Below are positions 7,551 to 17,447 of a stretch of DNA of 64,000 nt, piece by piece. The position numbers and the translations under genes were made by a program. Within the stretch, counting starts at the first letter, position 1. The number at the start of each line of letters is the position of its first letter. Location: assembly GCF_015999335.1 (NCBI RefSeq), contig NZ_JAEACP010000021.1, positions 1 to 64,000 of the forward strand. Direction: 5' to 3'. The notes beneath the pieces are model-generated. The model ran no database searches. It saw only the letters and a program-made list of their open reading frames with translations, and was not told where the DNA came from. The stretch comes from Tabrizicola soli (lineage in GTDB: Bacteria > Pseudomonadota > Alphaproteobacteria > Rhodobacterales > Rhodobacteraceae).

Positions 7551-8453
7551 ATGCTGGGCATGGGCGACAAACCGCAAGCCGACGCGAACCTGATCAAGGA
7601 CGCAACCGAAGCCAGCTTCATGGCCGACGTGATCGAGGCCAGCCGCGAGGTTCCGGTCATCGTCGACTTCTGGGCCACCTGGTGCGGCCCCTGCAAGACC
7701 CTCGGCCCGATGCTCGAAGCCGCCGTGACCGCCGCCAGGGGCAAGGTGCGCATGGTCAAGGTCGATGTCGACCAGAACCAGCGCATCGCCGCCCAGCTGC
7801 GCATCCAGTCCATCCCCACCGTCTACGCCTTCTGGCAGGGCCAGCCGGTCGACGGCTTCCAGGGCGCGGTGCCGGCTTCCGAACTCAAGGCCTTCATCGA
7901 GCGCGTCTCGGCCCTTGCCGGGGACGGCGGCCTGGCTGAGGCGATCCAGGCGGCCGAGGACATGCTGACCGAAGGCGCCGCCGCCGACGCGGCCGAGACC
8001 TTCGCCGCCATCCTGGGCGAAGAGGCCGAGAACGCCGCCGCCTATGGCGGGCTTGTCCGCGCCCATATCGCCCTTGGCGATCTCGACCAGGCCGAGGCGC
8101 TGATCGCAGCCGCCCCGGCCCCGGTGGCGAAGTCCAAGGAGCTGGACGCCGCCCGTGCCCAGCTTGAACTGGCCCGGCAGGCCGCCAATGCCGGCCCCGA
8201 GGCCGAGCTTCGCGCCGCCGTCGAGGCGAACCCGGACGACCACCGGGCCCGTTTCGACCTTGCCGCCGCGCTGCTTGCGGCCGGGAACCAGAAGGAAGCC
8301 GTGGACGAATTGCTGGAGCTGTTCCGCCGCGACCGCGAATGGAACGACGGCGCGGCAAAGACCCAGCTCTTCACCATCTTCGAGGCGCTCAAGCCGCAGG
8401 ATCCGATCGTCCTTGCCGGCCGCCGCCGTCTCTCGTCGATGATATTTGCCTGA
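7551..8453 (+). CDS. Thioredoxin-TPR chaperone, CnoX/YbbN-like
   Basis: A 300-residue cytoplasmic protein with an N-terminal thioredoxin domain (about 20-125) and a C-terminal TPR-like helical region. The active site is WCGPC at 44-48. It keeps both cysteines, so redox activity is possible. E. coli YbbN has lost one of them. CnoX proteins hold oxidised or unfolded clients for GroEL/DnaK. A GGGGG site precedes the ATG. The upstream gap contains the inverted repeat CCCTTGG (7490-7496)/CCAAGGG (7507-7513), perhaps an operator or the tag terminator. It heads a three-gene run with the LON-domain and Trm112 genes. Confidence 0.9.
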   Translation: MLGMGDKPQADANLIKDATEASFMADVIEASREVPVIVDFWATWCGPCKTLGPMLEAAVTAARGKVRMVKVDVDQNQRIAAQLRIQSIPTVYAFWQGQPVDGFQGAVPASELKAFIERVSALAGDGGLAEAIQAAEDMLTEGAAADAAETFAAILGEEAENAAAYGGLVRAHIALGDLDQAEALIAAAPAPVAKSKELDAARAQLELARQAANAGPEAELRAAVEANPDDHRARFDLAAALLAAGNQKEAVDELLELFRRDREWNDGAAKTQLFTIFEALKPQDPIVLAGRRRLSSMIFA

Positions 8454-8468
8454 GGCGGGCAGCGGGCT

Positions 8469-9137
8469 ATGTCGCTGCCCATGTTCAGCGCCTCAGACCT
8501 GCCGGACGTGATTCCGGTCTTCCCCCTGCCCGGAGCCCTCATGCTGCCCAGGGCTCGCCTGCCACTGCACATCTTCGAGCCGCGCTATCTTGCGATGATC
8601 GAGGATTGCCTGAAGACCCCGCACCGGCTGATCGGCATGATCCAGCCGCGCGAGACCCCGGCCTCGGAAAAGCGTGAGGGCGAGACGCGTCTGCAGGCCA
8701 TCGGCTGCGCCGGACGTATCACCGGCTTTTCCGAAACCGAGGACGGGCGCTACATGATCACCCTCTCCGGCATCTCCCGCTTCCGCGTGAAGGAGGAGGT
8801 GCAGGGCTTCACTCCCTACCGCCGCTGCCTGGTGGACTGGACCCCCTTCACCCGCGACCTCGGCCCCACCGAGGAGGACCCCGGCTTCCGCCGAGGCGAG
8901 TTCATGGCGCTTCTCGGCCGCTATTTCGTCAAGATGAACCTTTCGACCGACTGGGACAGCCTGAAGGAGGCCGAGATCGAGCTTCTGATCAACTCGCTTT
9001 CCATGCTCTGCCCCTTCTCGCCCGAGGACAAGCAGGCCCTGCTTGAAGCCCCGACCCTCGATACAAGGCGCGAGACCATCGTGACCCTGATCGAATTCGC
9101 CCTGCGCGGCGGCTCGGATGAGGAGATCCTGCAATGA
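8469..9137 (+). CDS. LON peptidase N-terminal (substrate-binding) domain protein
   Basis: A 222-residue protein consisting of the LON N-terminal domain alone, without ATPase or protease. The typical start [18 protein letters not shown] is followed by [18 protein letters not shown]. Such stand-alone domains are widespread; a role in binding unfolded substrates is inferred from Lon. It starts 15 bases after the CnoX-like gene and overlaps the Trm112 gene by ATGA, so the three are one operon. A protein-quality theme fits both upstream genes. Confidence 0.88.
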   Translation: MSLPMFSASDLPDVIPVFPLPGALMLPRARLPLHIFEPRYLAMIEDCLKTPHRLIGMIQPRETPASEKREGETRLQAIGCAGRITGFSETEDGRYMITLSGISRFRVKEEVQGFTPYRRCLVDWTPFTRDLGPTEEDPGFRRGEFMALLGRYFVKMNLSTDWDSLKEAEIELLINSLSMLCPFSPEDKQALLEAPTLDTRRETIVTLIEFALRGGSDEEILQ

Positions 9138-9310
9138 CCGAGCCCGCCGACCGCCGGATGCTCGAGGCGCTGGTCTGCCCGGTGACCCATGCGATCCTGA
9201 CCTATGACGCCGAGAAGCAGGAGCTGATCTCCAAGGCCGCCCACCTCGCCTTCCCGATCCGCGACGGCATCCCCGTGATGCTCCTCAGCGAAGCCCGCGA
9301 GATCGAATAA
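9134..9310 (+). CDS. Trm112-family (YcaR-like) small protein
   Basis: A 58-residue protein of the Trm112/YcaR family. Eukaryotic and archaeal Trm112 activate methyltransferases and bind zinc. Here only one cysteine remains (LVCPVTH at 13-19), as in the bacterial YcaR branch, so zinc binding is doubtful. The conserved C-terminal core [12 protein letters not shown] is present. It starts by ATGA overlap with the LON-domain gene. Its target methyltransferase, if any, is unknown. Confidence 0.85.
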   Translation: MTEPADRRMLEALVCPVTHAILTYDAEKQELISKAAHLAFPIRDGIPVMLLSEAREIE

Positions 9311-9326
9311 GCCAAGCCCCCCGTAG

Positions 9327-9344
9327 GTCGGGGCCTGCCCCGAC
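9327..9344. repeat. Short hairpin after the Trm112 gene
   Basis: GTCGGGG (9327-9333) pairs with CCCCGAC (9338-9344) over a four-base loop. No T-run follows on either strand. The flanking CCGTAGG resembles the edge of the GGTGGG hairpins elsewhere in the window. Confidence 0.45.
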
Positions 9345-9434
9345 ACTCACAACAACCCTAATGATTCCCTAACGCTCACAGCCAAGCCCTTGAAATCCCG
9401 GCATCCCTTCGGCTGCCCGCGCGTGGACAACCGC

Positions 9435-10664
9435 TCAGATCGGCTTGCCCGCCAGAAGTTTCGGCAACTCCCCCGTCAGCCCCGCCGCCTGCCGGATGAA
9501 CCCCCGGCGCAGCCCCGGCAGGGCCGAGACGAGACCCATCCCCAGGTCGCGACCCAGCCGCAGGACCGGATTGTCGCTGGAAAAGATCCGGTTGACCGCA
9601 TCCATCCCCAGCGCCAGCGCCGTCGCATCGAACCGCCGCCATCGCTGGTATTCCTCCAGCGCCACCGGAGAGCCCACATCCTCCCCCCGCCGCCTTGCCA
9701 GGATCAGCACCTCGGCCAGCGCCGCCACGTCGCGCAGCCCCAGGTTCAGCCCCTGCCCCGCGATCGGATGCACTCCATGCGCCGCATCCCCCACCAGCGC
9801 GACCCGGTCGGACACGAACCGCTCGGCCAGCGACAGCGAGAGCGGGTAGGTGAACCGTGTCCCGGCCAGGCTGATCTCACCCAGGAAATCCCCGAACCGG
9901 GGCCGCAGGGCCGACAGATACTCCGCATCCGGCAGGGCCTGGATCGCCTGCGCGACCTCGTCGGTCTCGCTCCAGACGATGCTGGAGTGGTGCCCGCCCT
10001 TCAGCGGCAGGATCGCCAGCGGACCCGAGGGCATGAAGAACTGCTGCGCGACCCCTTGGTGGTCCTTTTCATGCCGGATCGCCGTGACCAGCGCGGTCTG
10101 GCCGTAGCCCCAGCCGATCCGCCTGATCCCCGCCCGCGCCGCCACGCCCGAGCCGCGCCCGTCGCAGCCGACCAGAAGCCCCGCCACCAGCCTGCGCCCC
10201 GAGGCCAGCGTCACCGCCACGCCCGAGGCCGAGACCTCCTGCCCCACCACAGTCTCGCCCGAAAGCAGCGTGATCCCCGGCGTCTCGCGCATCGCCTCCA
10301 GGAAGGCGGCATAGAGAAAGCGGTCCTCGAGCATGTAGCCCATCGGGCCTTCCTCGATCTCGGCCGCGTCGAACTCCAGGAAGAACGGCGCCGCGCCTTC
10401 GCCTGCCCGGCCATCGCTCGCCTTGATCTGCAGGATCGGCTGCGCCTGCCCGGCCACGCGGCCCCAGATCCCGATCGCCTTCAGCAGCCGCACCGAGGCG
10501 ATGGCCAGCGCATAGGCCCGCCCGTCGAACCCCGCCTCGGCCCGGTCCGGCGCCGGGCGCGCGTCGACGACCGTGACGCGGTAGCCCCCCTGAGCCAGCG
10601 CCAAGGCAAGGGCAGGGCCGTTCAGCCCCCCGCCCGCGATCAGGATGTCGGTGTCCCGGTTCAT
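9435..10664 (-). CDS. UbiH/UbiF/COQ6-family FAD-dependent hydroxylase
   Basis: A 409-residue aromatic-ring hydroxylase of the ubiquinone-biosynthesis type. It carries the FAD Rossmann motif GGGLNG (11-16), the CDGRGS segment of the DG motif, and the second FAD motif GDAAHGVHPIAGQGLNLGLRD. It should hydroxylate a polyprenyl-benzoquinol intermediate using NAD(P)H and O2. Which ring carbon it attacks cannot be told from sequence; several alphaproteobacterial enzymes have relaxed specificity. The ATG at 10662-10664 follows GTAGGGGG; upstream codons add unrelated residues. It is divergent from the amidase gene with a 76-bp gap. Confidence 0.88.
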   Translation of the reverse strand: MNRDTDILIAGGGLNGPALALALAQGGYRVTVVDARPAPDRAEAGFDGRAYALAIASVRLLKAIGIWGRVAGQAQPILQIKASDGRAGEGAAPFFLEFDAAEIEEGPMGYMLEDRFLYAAFLEAMRETPGITLLSGETVVGQEVSASGVAVTLASGRRLVAGLLVGCDGRGSGVAARAGIRRIGWGYGQTALVTAIRHEKDHQGVAQQFFMPSGPLAILPLKGGHHSSIVWSETDEVAQAIQALPDAEYLSALRPRFGDFLGEISLAGTRFTYPLSLSLAERFVSDRVALVGDAAHGVHPIAGQGLNLGLRDVAALAEVLILARRRGEDVGSPVALEEYQRWRRFDATALALGMDAVNRIFSSDNPVLRLGRDLGMGLVSALPGLRRGFIRQAAGLTGELPKLLAGKPI

Positions 10665-10740
10665 GCCCCCTACATATCCCGCACGGCCCGATTGTCCATG
10701 CGTCTGCAAGCCGCTACCGTCGCCCAAAACGAGGAGAGCC

Positions 10741-12072
10741 ATGACCGGAACCTGGGCGAACATGACCGCATCCGACCTGGGACGCGAGATCGACGAGGGC
10801 CGGATCCATCCGGTCGAACTGACCGAGGCCATGCTGGAGGCAATCGAGCGCCACCCGCTGTCCTCGCGCATCTACGCCCGCAGCACCCCCGCCCGTGCGC
10901 GGGGGGAGGCGATGGCCGCCGCGACAAGGGCTAAGACGGGGATGCGCCGGGGGCTTCTCGATGGGGTGCCGGTCAGCTGGAAGGACCTCTTTGACACCGC
11001 CGGAGTGGCGACCGAGGCCGGATCGGCCCTGCTGAAGCATCGCACCCCCGCCCGCGATGCGGTGGTGCTGGAAACCGCGACGCTGCAAGGCCTCGTCTGC
11101 CTTGGCAAGACGCATATGTCGGAGCTGGCTTTCTCGGGCCTGGGCCTGAACCCGGTGACGGGGACGCCGCCCTGCCTGAATGACGAGCGCGCGGTGCCGG
11201 GGGGCTCGTCCTCGGGCGCGGCGGCCTCGGTCGCCTTCGGGCTGGCTCCGGCGGCGATCGGCTCGGACACCGGGGGATCGGTGCGGATTCCGGCGGCCTG
11301 GAACGACCTGGTGGGGTTGAAGACGACGCATGGCAGCCTGCCGATGGGGGGCACGGTGCCACTGTGCGAAAGCTTTGACACCATCGGCCCCATGGCCCGC
11401 TCGGTCGAGGATTGCGCCCAACTTCTTGCCGTGCTGAACGGCACCCGCCCGGCCGACCTGAGCGGCGCGAGCCTTTCCGGCGCACGGCTGGCGGTGCTGG
11501 AGACGGTGGCGCTGGACGATCTGCGCGACCGGCCGGGCAAGGGCTTCGAGGATGCGGTTGCCCGCCTTGCGCGCGCAGGTGCCAGCATCACCCGCATCCA
11601 GGCGCCGGAAGCGGCCGAGGCCCTGTCCCTTGCCGCGGTCCTGTTCACCGCCGAAGCCTATGGCATCTGGCGCGAAACGATCGAGGCCGCGCCGGAGAAG
11701 ATGTTCCCCCGCATCTTGGAGCGGTTCCGCTCGGGCGCCACGGTCCCGGCCACCGACTTCGTGGCCGGATGGCGGCGACTGACCCGGATCCGCGAGACCT
11801 GGACCGCGCGGACGGCCGCGTTTGACGCGGTGCTTCTGCCCACCTCGCCGATCCTGCCGCCCGAGGTGGACCGGCTGATGACCGACGACGCCTATTATGT
11901 GACCGAGAACCTGCTGGCCCTGCGCAATACCCGGATCGGCAATCTGATGGGGGCCTGCGCCCTGACCCTGCCGACCTCGCAGCCGTCCTGCGGGATCACC
12001 CTGATGGCCGGGCCGGGACAGGAAGCGCGGCTTCTGCGGCTGGGATCGGCGGCCGAACGGGCGTTGCGGTAA
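10741..12072 (+). CDS. Amidase (amidase-signature family)
   Basis: A 443-residue amidase-signature hydrolase. The Ser-cisSer-Lys triad is complete: Lys81 (SWKDLF), cis-Ser156 (GGSSSGAAAS) and nucleophile Ser180 (SDTGGSVRIP). The spacing equals that of GatA (Lys79, Ser154, Ser178). It lacks gatB/gatC neighbours and is shorter than GatA. It is therefore more likely a stand-alone amidase acting on a small amide; the substrate is unknown. GAGGAG lies four bases before the ATG. A strong hairpin overlaps its stop codon. Confidence 0.87.
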   Translation: MTGTWANMTASDLGREIDEGRIHPVELTEAMLEAIERHPLSSRIYARSTPARARGEAMAAATRAKTGMRRGLLDGVPVSWKDLFDTAGVATEAGSALLKHRTPARDAVVLETATLQGLVCLGKTHMSELAFSGLGLNPVTGTPPCLNDERAVPGGSSSGAAASVAFGLAPAAIGSDTGGSVRIPAAWNDLVGLKTTHGSLPMGGTVPLCESFDTIGPMARSVEDCAQLLAVLNGTRPADLSGASLSGARLAVLETVALDDLRDRPGKGFEDAVARLARAGASITRIQAPEAAEALSLAAVLFTAEAYGIWRETIEAAPEKMFPRILERFRSGATVPATDFVAGWRRLTRIRETWTARTAAFDAVLLPTSPILPPEVDRLMTDDAYYVTENLLALRNTRIGNLMGACALTLPTSQPSCGITLMAGPGQEARLLRLGSAAERALR

Positions 12073-12093
12073 GGTGGGCGAATCGCCCACCTT
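12071..12093. repeat. GGTGGG-type intergenic hairpin (copy 1)
   Basis: Ten-base perfect arms, AAGGTGGGCG at 12071-12080 and its complement at 12084-12093, enclose the loop AAT. It begins inside the amidase stop codon. No T-run follows. Related hairpins occur at 47166-47184 and 49248-49285. Confidence 0.7.
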
Positions 12094-12129
12094 GCCCATC
12101 CCTGCCGAAAAGCCACAACCTTCGCGCCA

Positions 12130-12152
12130 AGCCCCTAACCGGGCTGGTTTTT
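12130..12152 (+). terminator. Weak Rho-independent terminator after the amidase
   Basis: AGCCC (12130-12134) pairs with GGGCT (12141-12145) and GGTTTTT follows. The stem is only five bp, so efficiency may be modest. Confidence 0.4.
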
Positions 12153-12223
12153 CTGGACCTCCTCCGCGCGGCCCGCTATCCTTGAGGCAAATGGGGCGGA
12201 CAGACCCCTGACTTGAGGCAGCA

Positions 12224-13402
12224 ATGGCTTTTCCTGAGCGGTTTTCGAACCTGCCGGATTATGCGTTTCCGCGTCTGCGGAAACTTCTGGACGCGCACGC
12301 CCCCGGCGGCGAACCCATCGCCATGACCATCGGCGAGCCGCGCCATGCCATGCCGGGTTTCGTCGGGCCGATCCTGGCCGCGAATCTCTCCGGCTTCGGG
12401 GTCTACCCGCCGAACGACGGCACGCCCGAGCTTCTGGCCGCCATTTCCGCCTGGATCGACCGCCGCTATGGCGTCACCGTTCCGGACGACCGTCTCATGG
12501 TGCTGAACGGCACGCGCGAAGGACTGTTCAACGCCTGCATCGCCCTTTGCCCCGAGACCAAGGGCGGCAAGCGTCCCGTCGTATTGATGCCGAACCCGTT
12601 CTACCAGGTCTATGCCGTGGCGGCGCTGGCCGTGGGGGCGGAGCCCGTCTATGTCCCGGCCACGGCGGCCACCGGCTTTCTGCCCGATTACGGCAGCCTG
12701 CCGCCGGAGGTGCTGGACCGGGTGGCCTTGGCCTATATCTGCTCGCCCGCCAATCCGCAGGGCGCGGTCGCCCCGGCCGAATATCTGGCCGATCTGCTGG
12801 CCCTGGCCGAGAAGCATGATTTCGCGGTGCTGGCCGACGAGTGCTATTCCGAGATCTGGCGCAAGTCTCCGCCGCCCGGCCTGTTGCAGGTGGCAAAGGC
12901 GCAGGGGGCCGATCCCGAGCGCGTGGCGGTGTTCCATTCGCTGTCCAAGCGGTCGAACCTGCCGGGCCTGCGCTCGGGCTTCGTGGCCGCGGGACCCGAG
13001 AGCATGAAGCGCATCCGCCAGCTGCGATCCTTTGCCGGGGCGCCGCTGCCCCTGCCGCTGCAGCGCGTGGCCGAGGCGGCCTGGGCCGACGAGGGCCATG
13101 TCACCGCCAGCCGGGCGCTTTATCAGGCCAAATTCGCCGATGCCGACCGGATCTTCGCAGGCGTGCAGGGCTACAAGGCCTCGGACGGCGGCTTCTTCCT
13201 CTGGCTGCCGGTCGACGATGGCGAGGCGGCGGCGCTGAAACTCTGGCGCGAGACGGGGGTTCGGGTCCTGCCCGGCGCCTATCTCTCGCGCGATGCCGGG
13301 GGCCAGAACCCCGGCGCGGGCTACATCCGCGTGGCGCTGGTCGCCACGCCAGAAGAAACGCAGCGCGGGCTGATCCTGCTTCGCGACTGCATCTATGGGT
13401 GA
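12224..13402 (+). CDS. PLP-dependent aminotransferase, class I/II (DapC-like)
   Basis: A 392-residue fold-type I aminotransferase. The PLP-binding lysine is Lys242 in [16 protein letters not shown], and the substrate-carboxylate Arg of that segment is present. [17 protein letters not shown] and ADECYSEIW are family motifs. The wording [15 protein letters not shown] is typical of succinyl-diaminopimelate transaminases (DapC group), which act in lysine and peptidoglycan precursor synthesis; that role is inferred. GAGG lies five bases before the ATG. Its end lies seven bases before the chosen ftsK start. Confidence 0.85.
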   Translation: MAFPERFSNLPDYAFPRLRKLLDAHAPGGEPIAMTIGEPRHAMPGFVGPILAANLSGFGVYPPNDGTPELLAAISAWIDRRYGVTVPDDRLMVLNGTREGLFNACIALCPETKGGKRPVVLMPNPFYQVYAVAALAVGAEPVYVPATAATGFLPDYGSLPPEVLDRVALAYICSPANPQGAVAPAEYLADLLALAEKHDFAVLADECYSEIWRKSPPPGLLQVAKAQGADPERVAVFHSLSKRSNLPGLRSGFVAAGPESMKRIRQLRSFAGAPLPLPLQRVAEAAWADEGHVTASRALYQAKFADADRIFAGVQGYKASDGGFFLWLPVDDGEAAALKLWRETGVRVLPGAYLSRDAGGQNPGAGYIRVALVATPEETQRGLILLRDCIYG

Positions 13403-13409
13403 GGGACCA

Positions 13410-16331
13410 ATGGCATCCTTTCAGGCACGGCAGCGCGATCCGCTTCTGGACCAGGGCACGCAGGCGATGCTGGAGCGCCGCGGGCGCGAGCTCATGGGGC
13501 TGGGGCTGATCCTGGTCGCGCTGGGCTTTACCCTGATCCTGGGCAGCTACTCGGCCGAGGATCCGGGCTGGATGGTCGCCACCGACGAGCCGGCGCAGAA
13601 CCTGCTGGGCCGGTTCGGGGCGGCCGTCGCCTCGACCCTGACCATCCTGATCGGCAAGGGCGCCTGGGCGATTCCCGTGATCTTCGCGGTCTGGGGCGGC
13701 CGGTTCATGCTGCATCGGGGCGGCGAGCGCGCGCTCGGCCGGGTGGTCTTTGCCGTGGTCGCCGTGGCCTTCGCCGCCGTCCATTGCGCCACGCTGGTGC
13801 CGGGGGATACCTGGACCCATACCTTCGGCCTGGGCGGCCTGTTCGGCGATACGGTGCTCGGCTCGCTGATCGGGGTCATGCCGGGCAGCGCGGGCTTCGG
13901 GCTGAAGCTCTTGTCGCTGCTGACCTTCGGCGGTCTTGTCGCCTTCATGCTGTATGTCACCGGCTTTGACCGGGCCGAGCTGCAGGCGATCGGGCGCTTC
14001 CTCCTCCTCGGCTCGATCCTGGGATATAACGCGGCGGCAACGGCCCTTGGCACGGGCGCGCGCGGCGCGTTGAGCGGAGCGGTGGCGCTGCAGGACCGCG
14101 CTCGCAACCGGGCTGTGCCGCTCTCGGCCCGCGAGGCTGGCCTGCGCCAGTCCACGCCGCCGGTCATGGCACCGGAACCGCTGCGCGCCAGTCAGGCGCG
14201 GGCGATGCCGGGAACGCTGCGCGCCGATCCGCGCCAGCCCGAGCCTGCGCCCGCGCCGCAGCCGAAACTGGGCCTGCTGGCCCGCCTGCGCCGCAATGCG
14301 GTCCCCGAGCCCGAGCCGGAGCTGATCGAGCCCGAGACCCCTTCGTGGAACCAGGCCATGCCGAGCGAGGATCGGATCAGGGCGCGGATTTCCGACGTGA
14401 TCCGCACCCGTGTCCAGCGCAGCCCGGATTTTCCGACCACCCCGCCGCCGCTGCCGCCCGCCGCAAGGGTCGAGCCGCCGGTGATGCGGCCCAAGGGGCC
14501 TGCGCCGCTGATCGCCGATACCCGCCCGCTGCCGCGCATTGCCCCGCTGGTCTCCGCGCCGTCGTTCCCGGCCGAGATCGAGGCGGAGGACGAGGACCTT
14601 TCCGTCAACATGTTCTCGCAGGAAGACGCAGGCTGGGACGATGGGCCCGAGGCGCTGGACGACGATCTGGACGATCTGGATGCCTTCGATGACACGCCCT
14701 CGGCCCGGCCGATGGCTTTCGCATCCGACCGCAAGGCAGTGGTGCAGCATGCGGTGAAGAAGCCCGCTCCCTCGCGGCAGGCGATGGCGGAAAGCCAGCC
14801 CGCGCTGCGCTTTGACGAAAAGGCCCAGGCCTACGAGCTTCCGCCGCTGTCGCTGCTGGCGTCGCCGGTCGGCATCGCGCGCAACCAGCTGTCGGACGAG
14901 GCACTGGAGGAAAACGCCCGGATGCTGGAATCGGTGCTGGACGATTACGGCGTCAAGGGCGAGATCACCGCCGTCCGCCCCGGCCCGGTTGTCACCATGT
15001 ACGAACTGGAACCGGCGCCGGGCCTGAAGGCCAGCCGGGTGATCGGGCTGGCCGACGACATCGCCCGCAGCATGTCGGCGCTGTCGGCGCGGGTTTCCAC
15101 CGTGCCGGGGCGTTCCGTGATCGGGATCGAGCTGCCGAACGCCCACCGCGAGAAGGTGGTGCTGCGCGAGATCCTCGCCGCCCGCGACTTCGGCGACAGC
15201 CACCTGCGGCTGCCGCTTGCGCTCGGCAAGGATATCGGCGGCGAGCCGGTGGTGGCGAACCTGGCCAAGATGCCCCACCTGCTGATCGCGGGGACCACGG
15301 GGTCGGGGAAATCGGTCGCGATCAACACGATGATCCTGAGCCTCCTCTACAAGCTGACGCCCGAGGAATGCCGGCTGATCATGATCGACCCGAAGATGCT
15401 GGAACTGTCGGTCTACGACGGCATCCCGCACCTGCTGTCGCCCGTCGTCACCGACCCGAAGAAGGCGGTCGTCGCCCTGAAATGGGTCGTGGGCGAGATG
15501 GAGGAGCGTTACCGCAAGATGTCCAAGATGGGCGTGCGGAACATCGAGGGCTACAACGGCCGGGTGCGCGAGGCGCTGTCGAAGAACGAGATGTTCAAGC
15601 GCACGATCCAGACCGGCTTCGACGAGGAGACCGGCGATCCGGTCTTCGAGACCGAAGAATTCGCGCCGCAGCCCTTCCCCTATATCGTCGTCATCGTCGA
15701 CGAGATGGCCGACCTGATGATGGTGGCAGGGAAAGAGATCGAGGCCTGCATCCAGCGCCTTGCCCAGATGGCGCGGGCCTCGGGCATCCACCTGATCATG
15801 GCCACCCAGCGGCCTTCGGTGGACGTGATCACCGGCACGATCAAGGCCAACTTCCCGACGCGGATCTCCTTCCAGGTCACGTCGAAGATCGACTCGCGGA
15901 CGATCCTTGGAGAGCAGGGGGCCGAGCAATTGCTGGGCGCGGGCGACATGCTCTACATGGGCAACGGTGCGAAGATCACCCGTATCCACGGGCCCTTCGT
16001 GTCGGACGAGGAAGTGGAGGAGATCGTCAACCACCTGAAGAGCTTCGGCCCGCCGGTCTACATGTCGGGCGTGGTCGAAAGCGTGGATGACGAGCGCGAC
16101 AACGAGATCGACATGGTGCTGGGTCTCAACTCGGAAGGCGACGACACGCTTTACGACCAGGCCGTCGCCATCGTGGCCAAGGACCGCAAGTGCTCGACCT
16201 CCTACATCCAGCGCAAGCTGGGGATCGGCTACAACAAGGCCGCCCGGTTGGTCGAGCAGATGGAGGAGGAAGGCGTCGTCACCCGCGCCAACCATGTCGG
16301 CAAGCGCGAGATCCTGGTCGAGGAGCGCTAG
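13410..16331 (+). CDS. ftsK: DNA translocase FtsK
   Basis: A 973-residue septal DNA translocase that pumps chromosome ends into daughter cells and activates XerCD at dif. Four or five N-terminal membrane segments (about residues 30-190) are followed by a Pro/Ala/Glu-rich linker (about 200-480). The motor domain has Walker A GTTGSGKS (Lys634) and Walker [11 protein letters not shown] (Asp764). The C-terminal gamma winged helix (about 910-973, [20 protein letters not shown]) reads KOPS. ATG 13410 has GAGGGA just upstream; an ATG at 13395 would overlap the aminotransferase gene. Its TAG overlaps the mrpG stop on the other strand. Confidence 0.95.
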   Translation: MASFQARQRDPLLDQGTQAMLERRGRELMGLGLILVALGFTLILGSYSAEDPGWMVATDEPAQNLLGRFGAAVASTLTILIGKGAWAIPVIFAVWGGRFMLHRGGERALGRVVFAVVAVAFAAVHCATLVPGDTWTHTFGLGGLFGDTVLGSLIGVMPGSAGFGLKLLSLLTFGGLVAFMLYVTGFDRAELQAIGRFLLLGSILGYNAAATALGTGARGALSGAVALQDRARNRAVPLSAREAGLRQSTPPVMAPEPLRASQARAMPGTLRADPRQPEPAPAPQPKLGLLARLRRNAVPEPEPELIEPETPSWNQAMPSEDRIRARISDVIRTRVQRSPDFPTTPPPLPPAARVEPPVMRPKGPAPLIADTRPLPRIAPLVSAPSFPAEIEAEDEDLSVNMFSQEDAGWDDGPEALDDDLDDLDAFDDTPSARPMAFASDRKAVVQHAVKKPAPSRQAMAESQPALRFDEKAQAYELPPLSLLASPVGIARNQLSDEALEENARMLESVLDDYGVKGEITAVRPGPVVTMYELEPAPGLKASRVIGLADDIARSMSALSARVSTVPGRSVIGIELPNAHREKVVLREILAARDFGDSHLRLPLALGKDIGGEPVVANLAKMPHLLIAGTTGSGKSVAINTMILSLLYKLTPEECRLIMIDPKMLELSVYDGIPHLLSPVVTDPKKAVVALKWVVGEMEERYRKMSKMGVRNIEGYNGRVREALSKNEMFKRTIQTGFDEETGDPVFETEEFAPQPFPYIVVIVDEMADLMMVAGKEIEACIQRLAQMARASGIHLIMATQRPSVDVITGTIKANFPTRISFQVTSKIDSRTILGEQGAEQLLGAGDMLYMGNGAKITRIHGPFVSDEEVEEIVNHLKSFGPPVYMSGVVESVDDERDNEIDMVLGLNSEGDDTLYDQAVAIVAKDRKCSTSYIQRKLGIGYNKAARLVEQMEEEGVVTRANHVGKREILVEER

Positions 16332-16687
16332 TCGCTGCGGCTTCCGGCCGGGGGCGGCACATCCGGGCTGCCCTTGGCCCGGTCGCGGACCAGGGCGGTG
16401 CGGCCGAGCAGCATCATGGTGACGGGCGTGGTGATCAGGAGGAAGACGCCGATCACCACCTCATGCACCATGGCGCGGTCCTGCAGCCAGGACCAGGAGA
16501 GAAGCGAGGCGATCAGGATCGCCGCCGCGCCCCAGCTGGTGCCCAGCGTCGGGGCATGGATGCGGTCGTAGAAGCTGCGCAGCCGGACGAGGCCGACGGT
16601 GCCCAGCAGCGTCAGCGTGCTGCCGAGGACCAGGAACAGCGCCACCGGCACCGCAAGCCAGAGCGGAAGCGGATCCAGCCCGGTCAT
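16328..16687 (-). CDS. mrpG: Mrp antiporter subunit G
   Basis: A 119-residue membrane protein with three hydrophobic segments. It matches MrpG/MnhG/PhaG of the multisubunit monovalent cation/proton antiporter ([28 protein letters not shown]-like [10 protein letters not shown]). It is the last gene of mrpAB-C-D-E-F-G. The ATG at 16685-16687 overlaps the mrpF stop (ATGA). Its own stop overlaps that of ftsK in the palindrome CTAG at 16328-16331, so the two operons converge with no spacer. Confidence 0.9.
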   Translation of the reverse strand: MTGLDPLPLWLAVPVALFLVLGSTLTLLGTVGLVRLRSFYDRIHAPTLGTSWGAAAILIASLLSWSWLQDRAMVHEVVIGVFLLITTPVTMMLLGRTALVRDRAKGSPDVPPPAGSRSD

Positions 16688-16968
16688 TCGATCACCTCGC
16701 CGCGCATCAGGAACTTGGCCAGCGCCACATTGGACACGAAGCTGGTCACCGCGATCACCAGCGCGGCCTCGAACAGGAAGATCGAGCCAAGCCGCAGGCC
16801 TGTGGTCACGAACAGCAGCATGACCGAGACATAAAGCGCGTCCAGCGCCAGAACCCGGTCCTGCGCGCGCGGGCCGATCAGGATGCGCACGGCGGCGAGG
16901 CAGGCGGCCAGCGCCAGGGCCAACTGGGCAAAGGTCAGCGCGGCAAGAAGCAGGGTGGCGGTGGTCAT
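16684..16968 (-). CDS. mrpF: Mrp antiporter subunit F
   Basis: A 94-residue protein with three predicted membrane helices, matching MrpF/MnhF. The conserved cytoplasmic loop [14 protein letters not shown] (about 30-43) is characteristic of the family. It is required for assembly and cation/proton exchange by the Mrp complex. It overlaps mrpE upstream and mrpG downstream by four bases each, so expression is translationally coupled. Confidence 0.92.
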   Translation of the reverse strand: MTTATLLLAALTFAQLALALAACLAAVRILIGPRAQDRVLALDALYVSVMLLFVTTGLRLGSIFLFEAALVIAVTSFVSNVALAKFLMRGEVIE

Positions 16969-17447
16969 GCGAATGCCTCCAGCAGCAGGGCCTCATATCG
17001 GGTGCGGATCAGGTGCCGCCAGTCCTCGGGGTCCTTCAGGTCGAACACATGCAGCAGAAGAACGCCGCTGGCCCGGTCATGCTCCAGCCAGGCGGTGCCG
17101 GGGGTTCCGGTGATGATCATCGCCAGCAGCGCCAGCCCTGTCGGGTCCTGCAGCCGCAGCGGGATCTCGACGAAGCCGGATTTGCGATGCCGGCGGCTGG
17201 AGACGATCAGCACCGCCACGGCCGCGTTGGAGCGGACGATGTCCAGCGCCACCACGCCTGCCAACCGGACCAGCGCCGTGACCGAGCGCAGGCGGGTCGG
17301 CCCGGTCTCCAGCCGCGCATAGACCAGCCCCGCGCCGACGCCGACGGCGGTGCCAAGGACCAGATGGCCCAGCGAGGCCCGGGTGAGGACCAGCCACATC
17401 AGGATCAGGGCCAGGGTCAGCAGGGGATGCGGCAGGATGCGGCTCAT
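16965..17447 (-). CDS. mrpE: Mrp antiporter subunit E
   Basis: A 160-residue membrane protein matching MrpE/MnhE, with two or three N-terminal hydrophobic segments and a conserved C-terminal soluble part ([23 protein letters not shown]). In the complex it sits at the interface between the MrpA-D module and the small subunits. Both ends overlap neighbours by ATGA. The length is usual for the family. Confidence 0.92.
   Translation of the reverse strand: MSRILPHPLLTLALILMWLVLTRASLGHLVLGTAVGVGAGLVYARLETGPTRLRSVTALVRLAGVVALDIVRSNAAVAVLIVSSRRHRKSGFVEIPLRLQDPTGLALLAMIITGTPGTAWLEHDRASGVLLLHVFDLKDPEDWRHLIRTRYEALLLEAFA

Noticed and set aside
13101-16295. Minus-strand open frame of over 1000 codons opposite ftsK
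   Set aside because: Same cause: a shadow of ftsK with low-complexity Arg/Gly/His content and no recognisable motif.
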